A DNA stretch of 64,000 nt from Sarocladium kiliense. Its lineage: Eukaryota; Ascomycota; Sordariomycetes; Hypocreales; Sarocladiaceae. A program made the translations under genes and the position numbers. The stretch is from contig JAUZTG010000042.1 in NCBI GenBank assembly GCA_030734395.1, positions 1,736,001 to 1,800,000 of the forward strand, written 5' to 3'. Position 1 is the first letter of the stretch; each line of letters begins with the position of its first letter. The notes below the pieces were generated by a model. The model searched no databases and was not told where the DNA came from. It was given only the letters and a program-made list of their open reading frames with translations. Below are positions 9,941 to 20,490 of the stretch, piece by piece.

Positions 9941-12691
9941 GATTAAGGGTTTAGTGTGAATTAGCCGTGGTAGGTGTAAAGAGTGTAAGATGGCCGAAGC
10001 CTGTGAGGTCAAAGAGTGTGGTGATGCTGAGATCAAAGAAAGGACGCAAACAAGATGTCTGCAAGAGGCCTGGTACCGAGCCTTCTCTGGAGGATTAACA
10101 GAGTGCAAGTTGATAGGGAAGAAGAGAGAGAAGAGAAGGTCATGTCAGCCTGCGAGGCAACTGGGCATATAAGAAAGGCACCACCTTGGCGTGCTGCATG
10201 CTAAGGAGTCACACGGCGGGGGAACAGTCTGGTGCCTGACTTGACCAGTTGCTACCGTGCACATTACAGATGGGTCAAGATGGACCTCATGTTGGACCGG
10301 GATCGACCAACACTGCCAGCCCGTGATGGCAAGAGGTGCGAAGCCACGTAGTACGGCACCAGCGCTCTGGTCGGCGCTTGGCGGGTTGGAGGGGCAGAGA
10401 GCGCCGCGGAGACCGTCCGGCAAAGCGCATCCTTGTCATCGAAGCGTGAGTTAGAGTAGCCTACAAGTTCACAGGGGACGGAGTTTGATGCGTGAGGGAG
10501 TCGATGCAAAGCGTATGCCGTGTCGAGGATGTAAGGCTGTGGATCCTTGGACGGGATGGATGCTGCAGGGATGGCATAAACTATTGGTCTTGAAATCCCC
10601 CCATTGGGTAAAGGGCGAGAGGTGCAGACGGTTCTCCACGTCTTGGTGAAGGTCTGGAGGCCCGCGTGCGGCGCTGTCAACGAGCAATTTCTCGGTTGTT
10701 TTGCCGCCGTAGGATGGGAGCCCAGTCGCCTAAAGTCGTGCTGTTAGTGACGGTGGTCCGTCAAAGGACATGAGAGGCCGCCAAGGATAAAGGCATGGCG
10801 GGCTGACATTCGAGGACTCACGGGTGTACTCCTAGGCGCTTATGCCCGTGAACTGGCTATTGGCTGTCAGATGAACTTTTGATGCTTGTGTTGGTGAGGC
10901 CACACAAATATCGGGTCCAAAAGCTCCGTCTTCCATCGCCTCGCTATGCGCCGGTCAGAGTGACGATGGAGTACCTAACCGAGCATGCCTTGGCCGGCCT
11001 GCAACGGCTCGCATTCTCGCGTCTTTGGGCTAGAGACACAACCTTGGATTGGCCACGATGAAGTAGAGAATGGACCTGGAAAGCGGAGTGGTGTGGATGA
11101 GTGACGGGGTGGCGGAGGGGAACGTGGACCACCAGATCGAACTAAAGCGCCAGACGCAGGAACCAGAAGCACTGCAGAAGCCAGGGGACAATCTGAGCAC
11201 CTCCACATGCCCCAATAAGAGCAACGGTGCCCCTGAACCAGATCGTGGCGCCGACTTTTAGGGTGGTCCCAGTAGGGCCGACAGAGCCGGATCAGCACTG
11301 GTGGTCAGCGATCCAGGACTCTAATCCTCGGTCCTCTCAGTTGTGCCGTGTTACCGCTCACGTCCTGAGTTCACATCACGCTGAGGATGGTCTCAATGCC
11401 CAGCCTTGGGGGCCGCCGGCAGGCAGCATGTCTGGAGCAAAAGGCGTTGCCCACACCCTCTTGTCTCCAGCGCAATTTCATTTCCTGCGCCCGACCAACG
11501 TGCTGAATTTGGTACCTGCATGAAGTCCCATCACTTGTTCTTTTGTAGTCCGCATGGATGGCCTCGGACATTCTTGGATGATGCTCCCCTGCTCGTGAAT
11601 ATCGGTTACACAAACTCTGGTAGGGCTGACGAGGTAGCATGCCTTGCTTGCGCCCATGCTCATTCTGGCTAAGGTGTTACGGCTGACAGTGATGATCAAC
11701 TCTCATGCCGATCAGCACCCAGGGCCCGAGTCTATTTGCCGCGCTGTGCTCCTTTGTTTGTGTAACCACCCAGAACGGACCGCCTGCCCGCATTGAATGG
11801 GCTGTTGGTCCACTCTACCGTATGGACATCCACGAGTGGTTTTCTGTTGCCAAGCTGTGTTGGACGACGCCTCATTTCCCACCCTGCAGGCGGTCAGCCC
11901 ATCCTCGAACCTACCTCTTGGAAAATTGCATCCAAGCATTGGCTCCCTTTATGAATGCTTGGGATTGCTCCCTTCGACTAAGTAGGAGAGAGTGTTCCGT
12001 ATCATCAAGCTTCTCCGGTCAGTGGCCAACGTCACTCAGTCAAGAGCCGTATAAGCGTGCATCAGGCTCGAGGATTGTCATATCGTTCCTTTAGCATATG
12101 ACGCCGTGATATCATCTGCACTTTCAGGTGTGTTGCCCATGAGTTTGCCAAACAGAAGAGCAATTGTTTCCTCAGCAAAAGTTTACAATAGATTTATAGA
12201 TTCTTAAGGTGAACCTCGCGAGCTTTCTAGTCCTTGCGACTCAACGTACAGTATTATCAACACATGCTATGGTGGGCGCGTAAGCTGATATCGGTATCCG
12301 TCTGGTCTTATTATCGAGTCACTCGCCCTATTCATTTGTGTCCACAGACACGGTGCATTTGTCTCCCTTTCCAGTTGACATCGACCACAGTATCTCTACC
12401 ACCCAAAATCCAGAGTTGACTAAGCTTATGCACATGTTTAGTATATCTACGAGGTTCTCTACCCCCTCAACAGGGCGCCATTCAACAGCGTACGGCAAAA
12501 CAGTCATTCACTTCTGCGCAATTAATGGACATGATTATATGAGATAATGATTACGCTACTGCAGATCCTAGAGACAGACTTAGAATGAATCCAGCCTGAC
12601 AGTTTCCTGTCTATTTCTCAAACAAGATCAACCAAAGACATACCTGAAAGGCATTTACATGAAAATATCTTTACATTTGCTTCTAAGTTCT
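9941..12691. other. Long intergenic region, no gene recognised
   Basis: About 2.75 kb between the divergent side of the chitinase gene and the 3' end of the pirin gene. Open frames of up to about 140 codons occur on both strands but overlap each other and lack family motifs, signal peptides or consistent splice patterns. A tRNA-like anticodon arm near 11310 was considered and rejected. If the chitinase has an upstream signal-peptide exon it would lie in the first part of this region. Confidence 0.5.
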
Positions 12692-13759
12692 TTAAGCGGT
12701 GTCCAGAATGACAACCTCAGCTTCGGCTGCTCCAATGCTCTCGATCGCGAGCTTATCCCCGGCGTTAACCGCCTCAACAAATGCGCCATCACCTTCATTC
12801 AACTCAGCACCCTCGCGGCCGTCGATCCTGATCTTAGCCTTGCCCTTCTGTGTCATGGTGAGGTGAACAAACACCTTCCTCTTAGTCTGCTTGGTCGCGT
12901 TCGCGCCAACCGTCCACTCGAACTTGGCTTCAGGGGCTAGGAGACCCGCACCCATGACCAGATCAGCGTGGATGGGGATCGTCCCCGGAATGGTGGGCTC
13001 TGCATCCTTCTCCTCCTGTGCAGTGGCGTCTTCACCTGCCTTCAGCGGAGACAGGATCTTGACGAACCCCTTGCGCTTCTCCTCGTCGGGGAATGTGCGT
13101 GTGTGGTAGCGAGGAGTCAGGCCGCGCTTCCATGGGATAGCCCAAATCTGGAGGAAGTGAACTGTGTCGGTCTTGTGCTCGTTGAACTCAGAATGAGCAA
13201 TACCGGTGCCGCCAGTGGTGAATTGGACGTCACCACGGTGCATGCGATAAAACTTGTCTGATTGTCCTCCTTCCTTGCCCTTCGTGAGCATGGAGTCACG
13301 GTGAGTGAGCTCTCCGGACAGGATGTAGCTGAAGATCTCGAAATCCCGGTGAGGATGGGTCGGGAATCCATTGTTGGCCTTTACACGGTCCTCATTGAGA
13401 ACGCGCAGAGAACCGAAGTTGTTGAAGTCCGGGTGGTACCAGTCAGCGAAGGAGAAGGAGTGGTAGGTGTCGAGCCAGCCGTGGTTGGAGTGACCTCGGG
13501 TGGATGACCTGTGGGGAGTGATCTTTGCGTGGTGAAGAGCCTTGGACATTGTGTTCTTGGCCGTGTTGATCATTTGTGTGTGGTGTTCTTGTTGCTTGGT
13601 GGAGGGTTTGATGTTGATGCTCTCCGTTGTAGAGTTTGCTGGTGTTAAGATGTTGATGATTGTGTCTTTGACAGTGGTTGCGTACTGTGGATTGTAGACG
13701 ATGGTGATGATGGAAAGTAGAGCGACGAAAACCGAGAGGACGGTTGTCAAGCGAGACAT
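12692..13759 (-). CDS. Pirin-family protein with N-terminal hydrophobic segment
   Basis: Bicupin pirin; characterised members bind iron and act as quercetinases or transcription co-factors. Single exon, 355 residues from the ATG at 13759, the first in-frame ATG of the open frame. The N-terminal cupin begins near residue 70 with SKALHHAKITPHRSS and contains HGWLDTYHSFSFADWYHP, then FPTHPHRDFEIFSYILSGEL and GTGIAHSEFNEH, which supply the metal-binding His and Glu residues. The second cupin (about 245-355) is more divergent and ends at the stop. Unusually, residues 4-27 (LTTVLSVFVALLSIITIVY) are hydrophobic, like a signal anchor or mitochondrial inner-membrane segment. A later ATG (MSKALHH) would give a soluble canonical pirin, so alternative starts are possible. 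Confidence 0.9.
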   Translation of the reverse strand: MSRLTTVLSVFVALLSIITIVYNPQYATTVKDTIINILTPANSTTESINIKPSTKQQEHHTQMINTAKNTMSKALHHAKITPHRSSTRGHSNHGWLDTYHSFSFADWYHPDFNNFGSLRVLNEDRVKANNGFPTHPHRDFEIFSYILSGELTHRDSMLTKGKEGGQSDKFYRMHRGDVQFTTGGTGIAHSEFNEHKTDTVHFLQIWAIPWKRGLTPRYHTRTFPDEEKRKGFVKILSPLKAGEDATAQEEKDAEPTIPGTIPIHADLVMGAGLLAPEAKFEWTVGANATKQTKRKVFVHLTMTQKGKAKIRIDGREGAELNEGDGAFVEAVNAGDKLAIESIGAAEAEVVILDTA

Positions 13760-15413
13760 ATATACCCAAGAGGTGGAAGTTCGACGCAAGGCTCGAACAG
13801 AGAAGAAAGTTCTGCGGGATAGCTACGATGTTCAATTACAAAGAGACATGACGATGGTTTTGCTTGCTCAGAGCTGACACGGCAGTTAAGTATCATCGGT
13901 TTCGGTCGACGCGGGGCGCTATGTCGCCTTACATAAAGATAGCCTCAGCGCACCGGCAGCGACCGAGACCCGGAATTGGGGGGCACAATTGCGCCGATGG
14001 CTGCCGCGACCGGCGTAGCGCGGGGGGTTTGGACCGGATTGGTGGGTTGTGGTGGGATTACATGATGCTGAGGCAGAGGGATCGAAGGGTGGTGAGTCAG
14101 CACCATTGCGTTTGGTTGATTTGATGGAGCCGTGTGGGATAGCGTTTAGACTACATGTCGCTGACACGGACCAAGGAGAACAGAGTCTTCGATCTTTACT
14201 GGGACTGTGATTATGGGTACTCACAAGCTTATCGCGCGGATGATGGGTCATGGTCGCGTATCTGAATCTCTGCCTGTAAATCCCGGATCACAGACCGCGC
14301 GGTTGGGGGACTTGAAGTCCATATCACGTGATCTGCAGATTCTTTACAAAGGCCATCCACAGGTAAGATGTTTAGCCTGCGTGCGAAAGCGATGCTGGAC
14401 AGCAAGGTTATAGCAATAAGTTCCAGGAGGAAAATAGTCATTAGAAGAGTTGCTACAGTCTGGCTAGAATGCTATGTAGGAGGGAAGACAATTCCACCCG
14501 GCTCAACGGCGATAGTCTATTAAGTGCTTGTTCCAGCAAGCCCAGCCCAGCCCAGCCAACGATCAGCGCTCGACGAAATCGCCACTCAAGCAATGAAGAG
14601 AACAATGACACAATGCCACATTAAATCGAAGCCCGGCCTTCAATCCAGCTCCTTGACAATACCTCTCAGTTTCAACTTTGCCAGGGGACGTCGCATCACG
14701 CCAGGGTCTTAAGAACCATGATGAGAGCCTCCCAGCCACCAGCCACCGTCAAAGTGGGTCCACCAGCCACCTCACTTTCGACCCTTGCCCAGACCTCGAG
14801 CCACTGCAGCCACTGCAGCCACTCACTGACGAAGACCCTGGTCGCGGGAGCTTCAAGCTGTGCAAGCAAGGTACAAGACTGTGCCAACGCATCTCTGCAG
14901 CAAAAGCAGTGGCACCGTCTGGTTTCCTGCATAACGCGTGCGCTTCCTCCTTGCGACTTGTCTTTCTTCTCTCCAACAACATCAAAATATCGTGAGATTC
15001 TATCTTGTATCTCTTCTACAGCCTCACAGTAAGTCAAAATCGCTTTTCTTGTCTATCTTCTTGTCTCAGCATCCACTCGGCGGGTAGTTCCCGTACCTGA
15101 GAGCTACCCCAGTGCCCCGCCACCTTATTCCACCACCTTCAACCTCCCACCATTGTTCGTGAGGTGGCTGGCTTCACTTTCGCCCAACCTTCTACCTCCA
15201 GGGGCGTGTCCAGCCTCTCGTCCAGGGCTCTCCTTGGTAGGGAGAGCCAGGCAACAAAACAACGAGGATGCCTGGGAGCTCCAGTCATATCTCGTTGCTG
15301 CTGTCTTGCATCGTGCATTCCTCAACCTGCATTTGCATGTACTGGTACCAATTGGTCCGTCCCAGTGGACATTGTTTCGAGTCCGTCGTTAGGAACGACA
15401 GCGCATCTTCAGC
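13760..15413. other. Divergent intergenic region (pirin / DUF3433 gene)
   Basis: About 1.65 kb holding the promoters of two divergent genes. It includes four tandem CCCAG-type pentanucleotides near 14540-14560 and a short GCAGCCACT repeat near 14800-14822. No gene recognised. Confidence 0.5.
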
Positions 15414-18047
15414 ATGAACTTCCAGAACCTCAGTTTCGACCATGTGGAGGAACCTCGTATGTCTGGCGCGAGCACGATTTAACTTGTTCACTGGCGGCTG
15501 ACTTATGAACTCTGAATAGGTCCATGGCCACAACACTATCCTCACGGCCAAAGCTTACAACCCATCTCTGAATCCGACTCGCATTCCACAATCCAGCAGC
15601 GCCATATCCAGCAACCCACATTCGCATCAAAGAACTCTTCAGGGTCACTTTCGCCGCAGGCGACCATAGTGCCACGTGCACCAACGCCTCCATCTGACTC
15701 TTCCTCGCCATCACAGATCTACGGCCCGGAGCGGCATCAGGTCATCCCAGAGCTAGCCTCTCTTCGACAAGCTGCCCCAAGACAATCTAAACCAGCTCCT
15801 GCTCCAGCAGTGAGATTTGACGAAGCTCAGCTCGCAATGTTCGCGGTGGATAACGCCAACGCCAACCGCATGGCGAACATCAAAGATGAGCTGACCATTG
15901 CAGCTGGCAAGGTGACGCCCGGGGTTGATGATGGGCCGTACATCCGGTATGCCATTGCTGCCCTAACTGGCGATCAAGGTGGCGAGGATAGGATGGCTGC
16001 TTTCCGCTCGGAAACAGCAACGCCAGCAACCGACTTCTCGCCCCCACGGAGAGGGTTTAGTGAAGATGCTACACATCGAGGACCATCAATACCGCAGCCT
16101 GCATACCTCGATGACCGCGAGCCAGACTATCGCAATGATTATCCCGAACCTGTGGGAAGCCTTCAACACTTGACCCCCTTCACTCAACAACCTCAGCTTC
16201 GCCCACAAACACCGCCTGCGCCGACCAACTCCGCCATGAACCGCGTCCACGCCGACTCGAATCATTGGGTTCCAGTCGCATCCGACATGCGTGACCAGAT
16301 GGATCCAAATGGTCGCACCTACCCGCCTCTTACCTACAAACCACGAATTCTACGACCCTTCTCTATGATAATTTTAATGACTTTATGTCTTCTTATGATT
16401 GCGGGCCTTGCTTCCTCCGCTGTGTACTCGGACCGCAACTCCGGGCTTACAGCCTTTTCAGGTTCAATATACGGCTATCAATGGTTCGTCTTCCGTCTGT
16501 TGCCAGCAATCTTGGCTTCGATCGTTCTTCTGTACGCGCAGAACGTGGTGACAGCCTCACTCAGGGTGTTGCCTTTCACAGCTATGGCCAGCGAAGACCC
16601 ACGGAAGCGGTATCTCGCTCTGTTCCAGAAGACCTATTCGACCTCTTTCCTGGTACCTAGGCTCCAGGGACCTTGGCAATTCAAGATCTTTAGTCTTGCC
16701 ACCACACTGCTATGCTTCACTATTCCGCTCTCAAGCGCTGCTTTCACGCTCACATATCTTGATGGTGTGTGGTCATGGGCTGCGGCTCAGGGCATCGTGT
16801 GGGTCTTAGTTGTCCTATATAGCTTCCTCAGCATCGCCACCGCTGTCCTGATGGTATTTTGGTTCAAGCGATGGACGGGACTCATGTGGGACGTCCGATC
16901 TATCGGAGACCTCATTCCGCTTCTGAGCAGGAGCAACGGCATGAACAGCTACGATGGACTGGATGTCCAAAGTGGCAGTCACGTCTTCAAGGCCCAGCTT
17001 CGAGACAGGTGGTTCGACCGTCTCGGCTACTGGAGGACTGAGGACATGCAGACGGGCAGCATTTGGTACACAATTGGGTCCTCGTCGCCACATTCCATGA
17101 AGGACCCGCAGACGGTCTTCGACATCATGGGCAAGCGGGCTAGCAGCAACGCGTCTCTCGATTCAAGGGACTTCATCACCCCAGGCAACGTCAACGAGGT
17201 TCGCTATCGATACCTCCCCTGGTGTCTCCGGGACGGCTTCGTCGCCGCGTGGGTCGCCGCCGCCGGTGTACTCCTATTGGCGCTGCTTATCATCTCATTC
17301 CTCCCCAGCACTCGACTTGAGAAAGGTTGGCTGCCGCTGCTATCGGCGCGCCCGGACGGTGCAGCCTTCTCGCCTGCAAACTTCCTCTACAGCTTCCTGC
17401 CATCACTGATCGGCACGATTCTCTTCCTCCTCTTCCAGAGCCTAGACGTCTCGCTGCGGGTCCTCCAGCCCTGGGCCGAGCTGAGCAAGCTGAACGGCTC
17501 CCCGGCGCGCAAGTCGATCCTCGCGGACTACGCAGCTTGTCTCCCATTCCAATGCACTATTCGGGCCATCCGCAATGCCCACTGGCGCGTCGCTATCATG
17601 AGCTTGATGTCCGTCCTCTTCATTGTGATCCCCATCCTTGGCGGCGGCCTCTTCATGGCCCTTACCGACTCAGATGGCCGCGTCCGCATGTTCCCCAACA
17701 TGCCTGTCTTCGGTGTGCTCCTCGCCTTCCTCTTCTGCTATCTAGGCTGCCTCACCCTCCTGCTACCCCGCCGCGGCCAGTTCATGCTCCCACACCCAGT
17801 CAACTGTCTCGCCGATGTGATCAGCTTCTGCGCTGCAGAGGACCTGACTCGCGACTCGGCCTTCAGGGCCGTGAGGTCGAGACAGGACCTTGAAGGGAGG
17901 CTGGGTGCTAGCTGGACGGCAGACGCTAGAGAAGAGAGCACATGGTTCTTTGGCATTGTGCCGGGCAAAGATGAACACCGCTTGAGTGTCCGCCGCATGA
18001 AGCGCTTCACAGAGATGAGGATGCGATCTGCAAGATCCATGGTCTGA
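15414..18047 (+). CDS. DUF3433-family multi-pass membrane protein
   Basis: Function unknown; the family is fungal and usually has duplicated membrane units. Exon 1 is 15414-15456 (MNFQNLSFDHVEEP), intron 15457-15519 (GTATGT...AATAG), exon 2 15520-18047; together 856 residues. The first 300 residues are Pro/Ser-rich and probably disordered, apart from a motif with DDGPYIRYAIAALTGDQGG near 180-200. Hydrophobic segments start near 320 (PFSMIILMTLCLLMIAGLAS) and recur to give about four helices. After a hydrophilic linker a second block follows (AAWVAAAGVLLLALLIISF; SLIGTILFLLFQSLDVSLRV; VAIMSLMSVLFIVIPILGG; FGVLLAFLFCYLGCLTLLL). Both halves carry a short motif of the ASLRVLPF / VSLRVLQPW type, consistent with internal duplication. 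Likely plasma or endomembrane; no enzymatic motif seen. Confidence 0.8.
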
Positions 18048-19356
18048 TGAAGACCTTCTGATCTACACGCAACTAGGAGGCAAACGTCTTCCAATGAGGC
18101 ACTCGCACTTTTGCCCTGAAATCCGGGCTTTTGCATTTTTTGGCTTCTTCTGCATTTTTCAACCGGCGCAAAATAACAGCATGAGCGACGAAAGCGAGCG
18201 TTTTTGACATTTGTAAACCAACTTGGTTTTCTGTAACACTTACACGTTCAAGATGAAAAGGATGGAGGGGTTACGAACGACATTGGGACGATCTTTGCAC
18301 ACATGCATCATGAAGGAAACGTAGCTTTTGGCTACGGATGAAGATACATGGATCACGTGGAAGGAATGTATATAGTTGCGGTGCAAATGATGTTGTCACA
18401 ACGAGAGACGCGAATAGATCTCCCTTCTTTCAAGAGGGCAGTTTCCCGCCAAGATCAAAGTTACTGATTTGTTGATCCCGCTTGTGCTGAAGATGTTCTT
18501 CATTTTCTCTCCGGCAATCAGTAAAGACCATTTAGTCGGGCCTTTGTCATGTGAGACAGGCAAGCTGAGGAATTCCAGTGTTGGGGGATGCACGAAGTGT
18601 GGTGTGGGTATGGTGCACCCAAGCCATCACTCAAGAATGTTGCGCGTATTGGCGCGCAATGTCAAGAACTTTGTTCCCCTCCTCTACAGACCAGGACGAC
18701 AGAAAGTTCAAGGGCATGAGACATTAAGATTTGGAAATGCTTCTTGTTTGTTTAGGAAGGTTCCTAAGAGTAAACATTGACTGAACCCTAGTGCTCGCCC
18801 ACCCGATCGCAGGAACTGTTGGTGTCCGCATTGCTCATTTGCCTCGAGGGATGATTTTCATGTAGCGCATTAGATAGTAGCCCAGTTCTCCTGTCATTAT
18901 CATCATGCGTCTTGCCATTGCCCATCCCGGTGATTGCGCCCCGTGTGCGTTTGTTTGCTTCCTTTTTGTACGTAATGATATAAGAAGGCCATGGCCGCCT
19001 GCCCGCCATTGCGAAAAGATATCGCAATGAGAAGGGACTTTCATTTGTGTGAGATATGTGAAAGAGAGTGAGTGAGTGTAAGTGTGATACAGGATTGAGA
19101 GAAGTCGACGTGACTGAGAAATTTGCTTAGAGAGTGTTTCGTAGAGAGTGTGCATGTGCATCATAAAAATGCTTCGTTGAGATATGACTGAGCCAAGGCT
19201 GGCGACTTTGTGAAGGAAAATGTTTGTCGTTGTGAGAACGAGTATATGAGCGGAAACAAGAGCTCCCGTCTGTTGGCTGTGAGATGTTGCAATGAATTAA
19301 TGGAGATAAAGATGTCGTAAGAGTCATGTCGTGGTGATAGTCATTTGGTAGTAGGC
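18048..19356. other. Convergent 3' intergenic region
   Basis: About 1.3 kb between two convergent genes, so it should hold both 3' UTRs. Composition is more AT-rich than the flanking coding DNA. No gene or RNA recognised. Confidence 0.5.
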
Positions 19357-20490
19357 TTATCGGCTCCGTCGTCCCAGCATGCGGTGGAAATAGTCTCCTT
19401 GGCGCTTCTTGCCGTGTGAGCCTCTCTTCGACGACTCTTCACCAGAAAGAGCATGTTCGCTGCTTGGTGATGATGGAGCAGTCTTCGCTCGATTCCTTGT
19501 CTTCGGAGGAGCGGTAGCAGAAGAACCCTGCTCTGGCGTACGCTTAGAGTCACTGTCTGACCGCTTGTGGAACAGAAACTTGAAGCGTGGCGTAGACTCC
19601 GGCTCGCTCTCCTCGTCATCGCTGTCATCATGATCGAAAAATGACTTGGGCTGCTGAGCAGAGAGGTCGAGCCTTGGTGGGCGAGGAGGACAGGGTCGCT
19701 GTTGAGCAGGGGGGGGGATGGGGAACTGGAAGGCGGGCGAGGGAAGGCCAGGACTAGCTTGGACGAGAATGATGGTTTCTGTAGGCTCGCATGGGGATGG
19801 CGCTCTGTTGCCGCACGAAGTCGCCGGGCGTGCTTGAAGAGTGGAGAAGGGGCGCGAACGAGGCTCGATGGGCGTCAAAGGTCTCGTGATAGGTCGAGAT
19901 GTTGAGATATCTGCCGCAGCAAAGGCTGAGAGAACAGGAGATTGAGGCTTCATACATGACCGGACACCCCTGCTATCAGGCCGGACCGGTCTCTGTGGCT
20001 TCTCCTGAGATCTTGAGCTAGTCCATGATGGAACGAGGGATGTCGAGCGAGGAGGCAGCGCAATAGGCTTAGGGAAGGGTGAATAGGCGGCAGCTGGCTT
20101 CCGAGTTTGGTGGCCAGGGCTCTCAGGCAATGGCCAAGCAGCGCCTCTCCGGGCTGCCGCATCAGCATGGCCTCTTCGGTGATAAGGGGAGGGTAGCAGA
20201 GCTGGATACTGCTTCTTTGGGTGGGCGTCTTCCTCGCACTTGATTCTCTCAGGCTGCCAGAAAGTATCCCAAATCTCGGTTGCGTGAGAGTTGTACTGGT
20301 AGTCATCATCGAGAGAGACTTCGGAATCGTCGTCGATCAGGCCAGGTGCTGAGCCTTCCGAGCCAAGTGAGGAGCGATGTGTTGTAGGCGTCGAGGAGCG
20401 GCTGCCATCCTTTCGAGGATATGAGTAGTTGGCGACGGGATAGTACTTGGCCACCAAAGTGAGGTCCGCGAGCTTGCTGGAGCGCTCCAT
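19357..20490 (-). CDS. Hypothetical disordered Pro/Ser-rich protein
   Basis: I do not recognise a family. Single exon, 377 residues from the ATG at 20490 (MERSSKLADLTLVAKYYPV), the first ATG in a long open frame. The only stretches that look folded or conserved are the N terminus (about 1-30) and an acidic segment near 60-85 with EVSLDDDYQYNSHATEIWDTFW. The middle is Pro/Arg/Ser-rich. Near the C terminus come an acidic patch (FFDHDDSDDEESEPES), then TPRFKFLFHKRSDSDSKRTP, then a basic tail (GKKRQGDYFHRMLGRRSR). Uniform codon use over more than 1.1 kb without a stop and the charged motif pattern support a real gene, possibly a phosphorylated regulatory or nuclear protein; that role is only a guess. 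Confidence 0.65.
   Translation of the reverse strand: MERSSKLADLTLVAKYYPVANYSYPRKDGSRSSTPTTHRSSLGSEGSAPGLIDDDSEVSLDDDYQYNSHATEIWDTFWQPERIKCEEDAHPKKQYPALLPSPYHRRGHADAAARRGAAWPLPESPGHQTRKPAAAYSPFPKPIALPPRSTSLVPSWTSSRSQEKPQRPVRPDSRGVRSCMKPQSPVLSAFAAADISTSRPITRPLTPIEPRSRPFSTLQARPATSCGNRAPSPCEPTETIILVQASPGLPSPAFQFPIPPPAQQRPCPPRPPRLDLSAQQPKSFFDHDDSDDEESEPESTPRFKFLFHKRSDSDSKRTPEQGSSATAPPKTRNRAKTAPSSPSSEHALSGEESSKRGSHGKKRQGDYFHRMLGRRSR

Noticed and set aside
11290..11350. tRNA-like anticodon arm (AGGACTCTAATCCT)
   Set aside because: It resembles a tRNA-Arg anticodon arm with one loop base missing, but no acceptor stem, D arm or TTCRA T arm can be paired around it on either strand.
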